From positions 124,001 to 188,000 of the forward strand of contig NZ_JBFRFW010000008.1 in assembly GCF_052115025.1 (NCBI RefSeq): 64,000 bases of DNA. Direction: 5' to 3'. The translations under genes and the position numbers were made by a program. Of this stretch, positions 46,558 to 55,173 are shown in pieces; within the stretch, counting starts at the first letter, position 1, and every line of letters begins with the position of its first letter. A model generated the notes under the pieces. It was given only the letters and a program-made list of their open reading frames with translations, was not told where the DNA came from and did not search any database. This DNA is from Bradyrhizobium_A sp052115025 (GTDB lineage Bacteria; Pseudomonadota; Alphaproteobacteria; Rhizobiales; Xanthobacteraceae).

Positions 46558-47922
46558 ATGGATATCGATCGCCGCCGCCTGTTCACCACCTCGGCCGCCG
46601 GCCTTGCCCTTGGCGCACTGCCGCCGGCAGCGGTGCAGGCTGCGCCGCTGCCGTCCGCGCTCGGCCGCGACGCCAGCCAGTACGGCCTGCGCGCCAACAG
46701 CCCCGACGACCAGACCCACGCGCTGCAGCGCGCGATCGACGATTGCGCGCGGGCGCAGGTGCCGCTGGCGTTGCCACCGGGCGTCTATCGCACCGGCCTG
46801 TTGCGGCTGCCGCATGGCGCCCAGCTCGCCGGCGTCGCCGGTGCCAGCCGCCTGCAACTCACCGGCGGCGCATCGCTGCTCGAAAGCCAGGGCGGCGACG
46901 GCATCCGTCTTGTCGGCCTCATGCTCGACGGCGGCGGCGTGCCGCTCCCGACCCGTCGCGGCCTCGTGCACTGTCAGCAGGGACAGGATCTGCACATCGT
47001 CGATTGTGAGATCATGGCGAGCAGCGGCGCCGGCATCTGGCTCGAGAATGTCAGCGGCGAGGTCCGCGGCAACCGCATCCATGACATCGCGACCACGGCC
47101 GTGATCTCGTTCGATGCGCGGGGGCTCGCTGTCAGCCAGAACAGCATCAGGGCCTGCTCGGTCAACGGCATCGAAATCCTGCGCAGCGCGATCGGTGACG
47201 ACGGCACGCTGGTCACCGACAACCGCATCGCAACCATCAAGGCCGGCCCCGGAGGCTCCGGTCAGTACGGCAACGCCATCAACGCGTTCCGTGCCGGCAA
47301 TGTCATCGTGCGCGGCAACCGCATCAGCGACTGCGACTATTCGGCGGTGCGCGGCAATTCCGCCGCCAACATCCAGATCGTCGGCAACAGTGTCAGCAAT
47401 GTCCGCGAGGTCGCGCTCTACTCCGAGTTCAGCTTCGAGGGCGCGGTGATCGCCAGCAACACCGTCGACGGCGCCGCGACCGGCGTCTCGGTGTGCAACT
47501 TCAACGAGGGCGGCCGCCTCGCCGTGGTGCAGGGCAATGTCATCCGCAACCTGCTGCCGAAGCGCCCCGCCGGCACCGCACCCGACGATGATGCCGGTGT
47601 CGGCATCTATGTCGAGGCCGATACGGCCGTCAGCGGCAATGTCATCGAGAACGCGCCGTCGTTCGGCATCATCGCCGGATGGGGCAGCTACCTGCGCGAC
47701 GTCGCGATCACCGGCAATGTCGTCCGCAACGCCCGCGTCGGCATCGGCATCTCGGTCACGCCTGGCGCCGGCACGGCTCTGGTCAACGGCAACATGATCT
47801 CGGGCGCCTCGCTCGGCGCCATCGTCGGCCTCGATCACGCCAAGCCGGCAAGCGGCGACCTCACCCTCGCAGGTGCGTCACGCTTTCAGCAGATTGCGCT
47901 CGGCACCAATACCGTGCGTTGA
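46558..47922 (+). CDS. TIGR03808-type Tat-exported parallel beta-helix protein
   Basis: The 454-residue protein has a twin-arginine signal (DRRRLFTTSAAGLALGALPP) and many NxVxxN/VxGN-type repeats (RGNRIHDI, VTDNRIATI, VRGNRISDC, VVGN/VQGNVI, ITGNVVRNA) forming a right-handed beta-helix, as in pectate lyase-like proteins. This matches the TIGR03808 family. It is exported folded to the periplasm; the ligand is unknown. Its 3' end overlaps the convergent TIGR03809-like gene by 45 bp. Confidence 0.85.
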   Translation: MDIDRRRLFTTSAAGLALGALPPAAVQAAPLPSALGRDASQYGLRANSPDDQTHALQRAIDDCARAQVPLALPPGVYRTGLLRLPHGAQLAGVAGASRLQLTGGASLLESQGGDGIRLVGLMLDGGGVPLPTRRGLVHCQQGQDLHIVDCEIMASSGAGIWLENVSGEVRGNRIHDIATTAVISFDARGLAVSQNSIRACSVNGIEILRSAIGDDGTLVTDNRIATIKAGPGGSGQYGNAINAFRAGNVIVRGNRISDCDYSAVRGNSAANIQIVGNSVSNVREVALYSEFSFEGAVIASNTVDGAATGVSVCNFNEGGRLAVVQGNVIRNLLPKRPAGTAPDDDAGVGIYVEADTAVSGNVIENAPSFGIIAGWGSYLRDVAITGNVVRNARVGIGISVTPGAGTALVNGNMISGASLGAIVGLDHAKPASGDLTLAGASRFQQIALGTNTVR

Positions 47923-48429
47923 GAACATCACCGGCGGCAACAGCGGCGGTCGCTGGATATCAGCATTGTCGATACGCGGCAGGCTCGCCACCTGCCCCCT
48001 CTCCGGCAGCGGGATGACGGCCCCACCCGGTTCGGACCGCGGCAATGCCGGACGCCGGACATCGGCTTCATCGGCCTTCGGCAGGCTCGCCACCACGCCC
48101 CGCTCGCGCCGCGAAACGATCGCAGCACTCGGCTCCGACGCCATCGGAGGCGCCTGCATCTCGGGCTGCGGCACTGTCGGCACACGCCCGCTGGCCGGCT
48201 TGAACTGCTCGATCCGCCGCCACGCGTCCACGGCGGCCTTGGCCTCGCGCACGTTCAGCAGAAAGTCCGTTTCGGTGTGAAAGCGCCGCCAGCGACCGCT
48301 GTCAAACAGCTCGGTCAGATAGGCCAGCCGCTGCTCTGCGAGCGCGCGCCCACGCACTGCGGGCCGTGCGAAGTAGGTCAGGGTCTGAGTCTTGTCCGGG
48401 CGCTGCTGGAGCTCAGGTCGCTGGGTCAT
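47878..48429 (-). CDS. TIGR03809-like small protein
   Basis: The 183-residue product starts at the ATG at 48429. The N-terminal helical part (TYFARPAVRGRALAEQRLAYLTELFDSGRWRRFHTETDFLLNVREAKAAVDAWRRI) matches the TIGR03809 pattern, known as a frequent neighbour of TIGR03808. A low-complexity C-terminal part with two imperfect repeats follows (RGVVASLPKADEADVRRPALP and RGQVASLPRIDNADIQRPPLLP). It has no signal peptide. It converges on and overlaps the TIGR03808 gene by 45 bp. Function unknown. Confidence 0.72.
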   Translation of the reverse strand: MTQRPELQQRPDKTQTLTYFARPAVRGRALAEQRLAYLTELFDSGRWRRFHTETDFLLNVREAKAAVDAWRRIEQFKPASGRVPTVPQPEMQAPPMASEPSAAIVSRRERGVVASLPKADEADVRRPALPRSEPGGAVIPLPERGQVASLPRIDNADIQRPPLLPPVMFSTHGIGAERNLLKA

Positions 48430-48668
48430 AAAAAGTCCGCAAAGAATCCAAGGCCGGACGCAGACGCAACGACGAATCAATCAGCCGATGCGACTATTTT
48501 GTGGAAAGATTGTGGGATGTCCAGATGCGAGAATTGACATTCCGCATTCGGACACGTCAGGCGGGGGAAGGCGCAGATACCGCTCGCGGAGTGCGACCAG
48601 CATCGCAGCCGCCGCTCATATGGCATTGGTTGATGACCGATTTTTGAAATGCCGATGTTTCGACGGAA

Positions 48669-50954
48669 TTATCTCACCTGCAGCCTGATCGCGGCCCGGA
48701 ACGAACCGCGGGCAGCATCGGCCGGCGGCAGCAGCGGTCCGGATACGGCCGGTGTGCCGGTGTTGGTGGTGCCGGACAGCGCCGGCGGCCCGGACGGCGC
48801 AGCGACCACGGCGATCGAGCGCGACAGTGCGGCGGTGTAGTCCGGCACCGAGGTGAAGGCACTCCTGGTAAAATCGTGCCGGATGGCGTCGCCACCGTCG
48901 GCCCGCACCGCACAGACGGCCACCACCGTCTCCGTCCCCTTGTCCTTCATCCGGTACTGGAAGGGCGCGCCGATGCCGGGAAACTGCACGGGGACGCCGG
49001 CCCGGACACGGTTGTCCTGCTGAAACTTGTTCGGCAGCAGCACCGTGCCCTCGCCCTTCTCATCGACGTCGGTCAGGGTGAGGAAGCAGTCGCGCGGCGT
49101 CACCACGGTGAAGATCGGGCTGTCTCCCAAACGATAGCTGTCGGCATCCGAGGTCAGCGACAGATCGGTGAGCGAGATCGGCTGCGCGAGACTCTGGGTG
49201 AACGCTTCCGACTGCCGCGCGCTTGCAAGCCGCACCGGCCTTAGATCAGTCAGCTCGGCGGCCAGATCCCGAAACATCACCTCGAGCTGATCGCGCGGCA
49301 CCGAGCCCTGCGACAACCGCCGGATCAGCGGCCGGATCTTCGGCTTGGCGTCCGCGGCCGCCGCGGTGAAGTCCTTGACCGAGATGCCGAGCTCGGCGGC
49401 AGCCTGTGCGAGGTCGAGATCGTCCTCGTAGCGCTTGAACAGCGCATTGATCATCTCGACGCCATTCAGCTTGAGCGCCGGATCGAGGCCCGCGCGCGCC
49501 ATGGCGTCGGCAAACCGCTTTGCATCCGCAGCAATCGTCGCGTCCATCCGATCGTGCGGCGGATACAGCCCCTCGACCGCATTGCGCACCTCCAGCGCAA
49601 ACGCGCGCGCGCCGAGCACGCTGTCGCGGATGTCGTCCTTGGCCTTGCGCAATCCCTGGTCGTGGCAGCCCATGCAGGACACACCGTTGGTGACGGCGAA
49701 ATCCTTGCGGGAGGCATCCCGGACGATCGACGTCGGCCCCTTGTCGAGCCGCTCGCCATTGGCCTTGTTCAGGTAGTAGCCCTGGAAGCCGTTCGGCAGG
49801 CTGAAAACGGTCTCGCCGCCATCGTGATAGAAGCCGTCGCCGCCTGGACCGAGCGGAAAATCGAACAGGTTCTGGCGATCGCGGTTGCCGGCGAAATCAT
49901 ATGATGTCCAGAAATAGCCGCTGCGCGACGGGTGCCGCTCGATCAGGCGGTTGTTCTGGCTAACGCCGGACTTCTGAAAACCGGCGCGCTGCGCGACGAA
50001 ACTGCGGATGTCGTTCTCGACATTCACGCCGTGGTCCCGTGTCAGTTCCTGGAAGGTGGCGGGCAGCCGCAGCAACTGATGATAGAGCGGCGGCTGGGAG
50101 GCGGCGAACGCGAACCAGTCCGCGCGCAGATACGGCAGCGCCGAGCCCGTGGCGCTCGCCAGTGCCCCCTGGCCCGGCTGATCCGACTGGACGTTGTAGG
50201 GATAGACGGTCAGCAGACCGTCCCAGTCCGCTGCACTCCAGCCGAGGTCGGCGAGGTTGACACGCAGGATGCTCGCCTCGGGACCGATCGTCTCCAGCGT
50301 CACCACACCAGGCGAGCGGCTGAGCGAGTTCAGGAGCTTCACCGCGCCCTGGCGATAGACCTTCATCGCCGCGGCATCGGTGCAGCTGTTGGCGAGATGG
50401 GTCAGCGTCAGGTAACGCGTCATCGGCCGGCGCGCGGCCGGCTGACGCGCAAGGTCCGCGGCCATGGCATCGATCATTGCCACTGGCGTGATCAGCTTGT
50501 GACTTTCGCACGATGCCGTCGCCCGATTGCCGAGCGCGGTGACCCAGGCCTCGAGGGCCTTCAGATCGGCTTCCGAGACGTTGCCAAAGCGGGTCTCGCC
50601 CTCGTAGTTGACGTCATAAGGCATTTCCCTGTCGGCGATCTGGCGAAACAGCTTCGACCCCAGCGGATTGCCGGGCAACACATAGCTGGGGTTCGCGGCG
50701 ATCTGGTCGAGCCTGAGGATGTTGCCGAAGTTCTTGGCGGGACGCTCGCGATTGACCAGGCGTCCTTCCTGGTGACAGCGCGCGCAATTGCGCTCCAGCA
50801 CCGCAAAGGCGGCTTTCGCGACGGGATCGGTCGGCGGCAACACCGCATCCTGCGCCCGCATCGCGGTGCCGCCGAGCAGCATGCCAAGGCCGGCGACGAC
50901 CGCGATCCGAACCGCCTCGCGGCGCATAACGTCCAACCGGCCGGGCATGCACAT
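48669..50954 (-). CDS. Di-CXXCH cytochrome-like protein with DUF4384 domain
   Basis: This 761-residue exported protein has a signal peptide (hydrophobic core about 15-30). Next is a planctomycete-type cytochrome C-like region with CARCH at 57-61 and LPGNPLGSKLFRQIADREMPYD, then a large middle domain with a second heme motif CMGCH at 427-431 inside SLPNGFQGYYLNKANGERLDKGPTSIV...CMGC. A DUF4384-like domain follows at about 600-690 (DADSYRLGDSPIFTVVTPRDCFLTLTDVDEKGEG). Start alternatives are ATGs at 50948 and 50927. It is the last gene of the minus-strand sigma/subtilase cluster. Confidence 0.82.
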   Translation of the reverse strand: MCMPGRLDVMRREAVRIAVVAGLGMLLGGTAMRAQDAVLPPTDPVAKAAFAVLERNCARCHQEGRLVNRERPAKNFGNILRLDQIAANPSYVLPGNPLGSKLFRQIADREMPYDVNYEGETRFGNVSEADLKALEAWVTALGNRATASCESHKLITPVAMIDAMAADLARQPAARRPMTRYLTLTHLANSCTDAAAMKVYRQGAVKLLNSLSRSPGVVTLETIGPEASILRVNLADLGWSAADWDGLLTVYPYNVQSDQPGQGALASATGSALPYLRADWFAFAASQPPLYHQLLRLPATFQELTRDHGVNVENDIRSFVAQRAGFQKSGVSQNNRLIERHPSRSGYFWTSYDFAGNRDRQNLFDFPLGPGGDGFYHDGGETVFSLPNGFQGYYLNKANGERLDKGPTSIVRDASRKDFAVTNGVSCMGCHDQGLRKAKDDIRDSVLGARAFALEVRNAVEGLYPPHDRMDATIAADAKRFADAMARAGLDPALKLNGVEMINALFKRYEDDLDLAQAAAELGISVKDFTAAAADAKPKIRPLIRRLSQGSVPRDQLEVMFRDLAAELTDLRPVRLASARQSEAFTQSLAQPISLTDLSLTSDADSYRLGDSPIFTVVTPRDCFLTLTDVDEKGEGTVLLPNKFQQDNRVRAGVPVQFPGIGAPFQYRMKDKGTETVVAVCAVRADGGDAIRHDFTRSAFTSVPDYTAALSRSIAVVAAPSGPPALSGTTNTGTPAVSGPLLPPADAARGSFRAAIRLQVR

Positions 50955-51029
50955 GTCTTTCCAAAAACCTCGATCTATCCGAACGCGTTTTCTTCACGCC
51001 AACCGGCGTCCGCTTCGCTCGATAACGCG

Positions 51030-51716
51030 CTAACGCGCCGCCGTCACGGTGGTGTTGACGATCTGGACGCGGCGATTTTCCGCGGCGAGCGGATGAGCCG
51101 GATTCTTCAGCCGTTCCTTGCCGAAGCCGACGGCGATCAGCGTATCGGGCGGCAGACGAAACTGGTCGATCAGCGCGCGGCGCACGGCCTCCGCGCGCCG
51201 CTGCGACAGCTTCTGGTTCACGCCTGCACTGCCCTTGGCATCGGTATAGCCGTTGATGAAGAACACCTCGCCCCTGAATTCGGGACGCGACAGCGCCTGC
51301 CCAAGAGCTGCGAGCATCGGCGCGGCCTTGGCGCCGATCCCTGCCGAACCGGACTCGAACAGGATCTCGAGGTCGATCGCCGGTCGTGCGCTGGCGATCG
51401 CATAGACCTGCTCACGCTCCGCGGCGGTCGGCGGGGCCACCGGCTCGACGGCGATGGAGCGGCTGCGCAGCGCGTCGACGAACTGCTTGTCCGCCGCGGC
51501 CCTGGGATCGGGTGCCGCGGAGCCGAAGCTGCGGGTCAGCCGCGATGGCGACCGCAATGCGGCGCTGATGTCGTCTGCAAGAGATTGAGCAGGAGATTGC
51601 GCGAATGCGCAGGTCGGAACGATCACAATAAGGTGCAGGATCGCATGTCCCGCATCACGGAACATCCGGCGCCGAAAGGCCCACAGAAACGACCGAATGG
51701 CTGCCACGCACCTCAT
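51030..51716 (-). CDS. OmpA-family peptidoglycan-binding protein
   Basis: The 228-residue protein has a signal segment (about 17-38, cleavage near CAFA), a short linker and a C-terminal OmpA-like domain with NGYTDAKGSAGVNQKLSQRRAEAVRRAL and GFGKERLKNP...NRRVQIV. A second start (ATG at 51665) would shorten the n-region. It is periplasmic or outer-membrane associated and binds peptidoglycan. It lies upstream of and beside the DUF4384 gene. An intrinsic terminator just before it implies its own promoter or some read-through. Confidence 0.82.
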   Translation of the reverse strand: MRCVAAIRSFLWAFRRRMFRDAGHAILHLIVIVPTCAFAQSPAQSLADDISAALRSPSRLTRSFGSAAPDPRAAADKQFVDALRSRSIAVEPVAPPTAAEREQVYAIASARPAIDLEILFESGSAGIGAKAAPMLAALGQALSRPEFRGEVFFINGYTDAKGSAGVNQKLSQRRAEAVRRALIDQFRLPPDTLIAVGFGKERLKNPAHPLAAENRRVQIVNTTVTAAR

Positions 51717-52050
51717 CGCGAATCCGATTTAAAAAGACCCGCCCGGGGGGACAACCGGGCGGGTCCAGCCGTTTCGGCACGTGGGTGGATGGGCGCTCGC
51801 GCCGAACAGCCCGGGAGGGTTGCCCCTCCCACAACAGGTAGTCGCGGCAGGGCGCCGGACGTTCAAATCGGGATGCGATTTTTTTGGGAAGTCCGGCAAT
51901 CACGATGGCATGTCGCGCGGCCAGCAATCTTCATACACATTCACGGCTGGGATCGTTGAGCAGCATCAGCCGCGGCGCGCGGCTGTCACGACATCACCGC
52001 CCAGCGCGCCGACGGCGTCGCGGCCAAGGTCGGCAACAGGGCCGGCAAAC
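51717..52050. other. 334-bp gap between ompA-like and subtilase genes
   Basis: It holds the minus-strand terminator at 51731-51765, the hairpin at 51813-51830 and a T-tract at about 51880-51886. Short frames here look non-coding. No RNA gene or operator is recognised. Confidence 0.5.
51731..51765 (-). terminator. Intrinsic terminator on the minus strand
   Basis: GACCCGCCCGG, an 8-nt loop and CCGGGCGGGTC (51736-51765), followed on the minus strand by UUUUU (51731-51735). It ends transcripts coming from the subtilase gene. A second small hairpin (GGGAGGG/CCCTCCC, 51813-51830) lies upstream without a U-run. Confidence 0.85.
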
Positions 52051-53586
52051 TCAGCGTTCGGTCGGCTGCGCCGGGCCACCCGCGGGCGCGGGCCCCGTGG
52101 CCGTCGCGACGGGCGCGCCGACCGCCGTGACAGCACCGAACGCGTCCGCGCGGCCTGCGCCGAACTGATCGTCGCGGCCGGGGGGACCAAGGTCCTGCGC
52201 GGTCTTGCTGAGGATGCCCCGCACCTCGTCCGCGGTCAGCGCCGGATTGCGTTCGATCATCAGTGCGACCAGACCGCTGATATAGGCGGCGGCGAATGAC
52301 GTGCCGGATGTCACCTGATATTTCGCGTCCGGAGCGGCGGTCAGGATGTCGACGCCGGGCGCGGCGATCGCGATATGGCCGCCGCGGTTGGAGGCGGGAA
52401 ACAGCCGGTCGGCCGCGTCCGTCGCGCTGACCGCGATGACGTTGCGATCCGCGGCGGGATAGAGCGGCGGCGATTTCGGGCCGGCGTTACCGCTGGCCGC
52501 AACCAGGATCACGCCCTTGGCGGCGGCCGCCGCCAGGCTCTTGCCGATCAGCGGATCCTCCGGTCCGGCAAAGCTCATGTTGATGATGCGGGCTCCATGC
52601 GACACCGCATAGTCGATGCTGCGCAGGAGCACGAACGAAGTGCTCTCCGCGCCGCCGCCCGCCACGCCGAACGCACGGATCGCCAACAGGCTCGCCGATG
52701 GCGCGGTACCCATCAGGCGGGCATGGGCCGCGATCACGCCGGCGATGCCGGTGCCGTGGGTATGCGGCCCCTCCTTGCTGCCCAGCGCATCGAACGTGCC
52801 GCCGATCACGCCGGCAAGCTCGGGATGGCTGACATCGATGCCGCTATCGATCACCGCGACGGTGATGTTGTCGCCATGGGCCAGTGTATGCGCCTGCGGC
52901 AACCGCAGCTTGGCGAGCGCGTACTGCGCCGGATCGCCTTCCGCCGCCGCCTGCTGCAGCGTGAAGCGATAGTTCGGCTGCGCCGACTTGATGACGTTGT
53001 CGGCCACAAGCTCGCGCACCACGGCGTTCACCGAGCGGTTGTCGGGAATCCGCCAGCGATACATGGTGCTGCCGATCAGCGGAAAACTCTGCGACTGCAC
53101 GCGCGTCAGGCGATGGCGGCGGGCGATCGCATCGGCTTCCGCGTCGGTCGGATTGCCCTCGACCTCGATCACCAGCTCGCGCGGCACGAAGCGACGGTCG
53201 CTGTCGACGACCACGTTCTTCTTGCTGCGGCGGGACGTGCCCCGGCCATTGCCGGACTGATCCGGCGGTCCGCCGGACGCGGACGTTCCCTGCCCTCGCG
53301 CCGACGGATCCTGATAGTTCAGGTTCGGCGAATAGCGCACGTTCGGCGCAAGACTCGGGCCGAGATTGACGGTCGGCATACGCGGACCGACGTTCGGACT
53401 CACACTCGGTGTGACCGTCGGTGCGATGCGTGGCCCGACATTGATATTGTTGACGTTGGGCCCACGGCTCATGATCGACTGGGCGCGCGCAGCGGCGAAC
53501 GACACGACGAGTGCGGCGGCGGCCACCAGCAGGCCGAACGCTGGTCCACGCCGCTTGCTGGCTGCGCCGTTCCGGTGCTTCCCCAT
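52051..53586 (-). CDS. Secreted S8 subtilisin-like protease with propeptide
   Basis: The 511-residue protein starts at the ATG at 53586, with GGAGG 5 nt upstream. Its signal peptide (about 15-36, AAARA) precedes an Asn/Pro/Val-rich repeat region (about 42-92), a linker and an I9/fervidolysin-type propeptide (about 137-207: ELVIEVEGNPTDAEADAIA to MYRWRIPD and VADNVIKSAQPNY). The catalytic domain has D247 (VIDSGID), H277 (HGTGIAG), N367 (ASGNAG) and S430 (TSGTSFAA). It follows the ECF sigma/anti-sigma pair on the same strand. It is periplasmic or secreted; the substrate is unknown. Confidence 0.9.
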   Translation of the reverse strand: MGKHRNGAASKRRGPAFGLLVAAAALVVSFAAARAQSIMSRGPNVNNINVGPRIAPTVTPSVSPNVGPRMPTVNLGPSLAPNVRYSPNLNYQDPSARGQGTSASGGPPDQSGNGRGTSRRSKKNVVVDSDRRFVPRELVIEVEGNPTDAEADAIARRHRLTRVQSQSFPLIGSTMYRWRIPDNRSVNAVVRELVADNVIKSAQPNYRFTLQQAAAEGDPAQYALAKLRLPQAHTLAHGDNITVAVIDSGIDVSHPELAGVIGGTFDALGSKEGPHTHGTGIAGVIAAHARLMGTAPSASLLAIRAFGVAGGGAESTSFVLLRSIDYAVSHGARIINMSFAGPEDPLIGKSLAAAAAKGVILVAASGNAGPKSPPLYPAADRNVIAVSATDAADRLFPASNRGGHIAIAAPGVDILTAAPDAKYQVTSGTSFAAAYISGLVALMIERNPALTADEVRGILSKTAQDLGPPGRDDQFGAGRADAFGAVTAVGAPVATATGPAPAGGPAQPTER

Positions 53587-53710
53587 CGGATCCTCCATGC
53601 CTGATGTGCCAACCGCACCTCAGACGCCTCAGCCGCTCACCCGCGTCGCGCGCGGCAGACGGCGTTCGGCCTCAAACCATCGGATGCGCGCCGGCGACCT
53701 TTCGCACGGC

Positions 53711-54388
53711 TCACTCCGCCGCAGCGACGAACCCGACGATCTTGTCGGCCTGGATCTGCGACGTCAGCCGCGCCAGTTCGTCCTTCGACAGCGCACTGTC
53801 GCCGAACCGGACGCGGAACATGCCGGCCTTCGGGCCGTCCACGATCGACGCCTTGTGGGTGCCGAGGAAGGTATTGATGTCGGCGATCCGCGCCTCCGGC
53901 GCAAACCGGATCAGCATGACGACACCACCCGCCGCCGCCGAGGCACCCTGATAGGACGCGGTCTGGTAGCCGCTGCGGTCCTTGACCAGCACGGTGCCGA
54001 TCACCCCCGCCTGCAGCAGCACGAGCAGTGCCGCCGCGGTCGCGGACAGCGCCAGCGTGCGCGGCGACAGGCTGGCAACGAATTCGGTGATGCGCGCCGA
54101 CAGGCTCAATGCCACCGACGGCTTGCGGGCCGGCTCGGCATCGATCGCCGTGAACAGCTTGTGCATCACGCGCGCCGATGGTGCTCCGAGGCTTTCATTG
54201 AGATGAATGGTCGCAGCGTACTCGTCCTGGATCACGGCGTACTGACGCGCCAGCGCCGGATCGCGCGCCAGAGCATCGTCGACCCGCCGTGCGTCACGCG
54301 CATTGAGGGTGCCGTTGGCGTGCCAGGGCAGCAAGGCCTCGAGCTCGCCGGGCTCGTCCTCTGTCATTTTTTTGCTTGTCGCGGTCAT
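53711..54388 (-). CDS. Membrane anti-sigma factor with propeptide-like periplasmic domain
   Basis: The 225-residue protein starts at the ATG at 54388, overlapping the sigma-factor stop (ATGA). The N-terminal cytoplasmic helical region (about 10-100: ELEALLPWHANGTLNARDARRVDDALARDP) is anti-sigma-like but has no zinc-binding Cys. One TM lies at about 111-135. The periplasmic domain at about 155-223 (VVMLIRFAPEARIADINTFLG, MFRVRFGD, IQADKIVGFV) has the strand-helix-strand pattern of subtilase propeptides and aligns with the one in the neighbouring protease. It presumably holds the coupled ECF sigma factor at the membrane. Confidence 0.82.
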   Translation of the reverse strand: MTATSKKMTEDEPGELEALLPWHANGTLNARDARRVDDALARDPALARQYAVIQDEYAATIHLNESLGAPSARVMHKLFTAIDAEPARKPSVALSLSARITEFVASLSPRTLALSATAAALLVLLQAGVIGTVLVKDRSGYQTASYQGASAAAGGVVMLIRFAPEARIADINTFLGTHKASIVDGPKAGMFRVRFGDSALSKDELARLTSQIQADKIVGFVAAAE

Positions 54389-54954
54389 GGCCAACCTCGT
54401 TCGACGCCGGCTGCTTTCAGCAGCTCGGCGAGCTTCTTGCGCGCGTAAAACAGCCGCGTCTTGACCGTGTTTTCCGGAATACCGACAATCTCGGCCACCT
54501 CTTCCACGGACTTTTCGTGGTAGTAGACGAGATCGACGATCTCCCGGTGCTCGGGCGAAAGTGCGGTCAAACATTTTTTCAGCGTCTCGCCCTTGTCCTT
54601 CTTCTGGATGGAGACTTCGGGATCATCGGACGTATCCTCGATCGACGCCGCCGTCTCGTCGTCCAGTGCCTCATCTCTCCGCTTGCGCAGCGCCGACAGG
54701 GCCTTGAAGCGCGTAATGGCGAGAAGCCAGGTCGAGACCGCCGAACGGCCCTCGAACTTGCCGGCCTGCCGCCACACATCGAGAAACACCTCGCTGATGA
54801 GGTCTTCCGCGATCTGCTCGTTCCGCACCAGCCGCAACGCAAAACGAAACACCCGCACATGGTGCCTTCCATAAAGCACCTGCATGGCGAGCCGGTCGCC
54901 GGACGCAATCCGGGTGATCAGGACCTCGTCCGAAGCCGCCTGGACGGCGCTCAA
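54385..54954 (-). CDS. ECF RNA polymerase sigma factor
   Basis: The 189-residue protein begins with a TTG at 54954; no upstream ATG or GTG exists in frame, and the next ATG (residue 24) would cut region 2. Sigma region 2 is at about 24-95 (AEDLISEVFLDVWRQAGKFEG, VSTWLLAITRFKALSALRKRR) and region 4 at about 128-180 (LSPEHREIVDLVYYHEKSVEEVAEIVGIPENTVKTRLFYARKKL). Its stop overlaps the anti-sigma start. There is no NepR/PhyR nearby, so it is not the EcfG general-stress module. Confidence 0.9.
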   Translation of the reverse strand: MSAVQAASDEVLITRIASGDRLAMQVLYGRHHVRVFRFALRLVRNEQIAEDLISEVFLDVWRQAGKFEGRSAVSTWLLAITRFKALSALRKRRDEALDDETAASIEDTSDDPEVSIQKKDKGETLKKCLTALSPEHREIVDLVYYHEKSVEEVAEIVGIPENTVKTRLFYARKKLAELLKAAGVERGWP

Positions 54955-55173
54955 CGGCCAACTCGCTGGGTTGGTCGGATCGATTGGAGGGGAGGTTCGA
55001 ATGCCACGGGAAAATCTTCGCTAAATGCCTGGAAAATCGAGAGCCGGGTCCGGCCCATGCAAATTGTCCCTGAATCGCGGCTCAGGGCAAGGCATGCGGC
55101 CTCTATTTGCCTTATAGGTAATTAAACACCGCATTTGGTTCAAAAGAGATCAGACTATCGGGTTCCCGCCGCG

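Noticed and set aside
51655..51927. 90-codon minus-strand frame upstream of the ompA-like gene
   Set aside because: It spans the terminator hairpin and overlaps the OmpA-like start, with no ribosome site or recognisable feature.
49932..51959. 675-codon plus-strand frame
   Set aside because: It is antisense to the DUF4384 and ompA-like genes and crosses an intrinsic terminator; no domain is visible.
53351..53462. Repeated GPxVxxN/GPR segments in the subtilase, considered as a DNA repeat or CRISPR-like array
   Set aside because: These are coding low-complexity repeats in an exported protein, irregular in length and sequence, without spacers.
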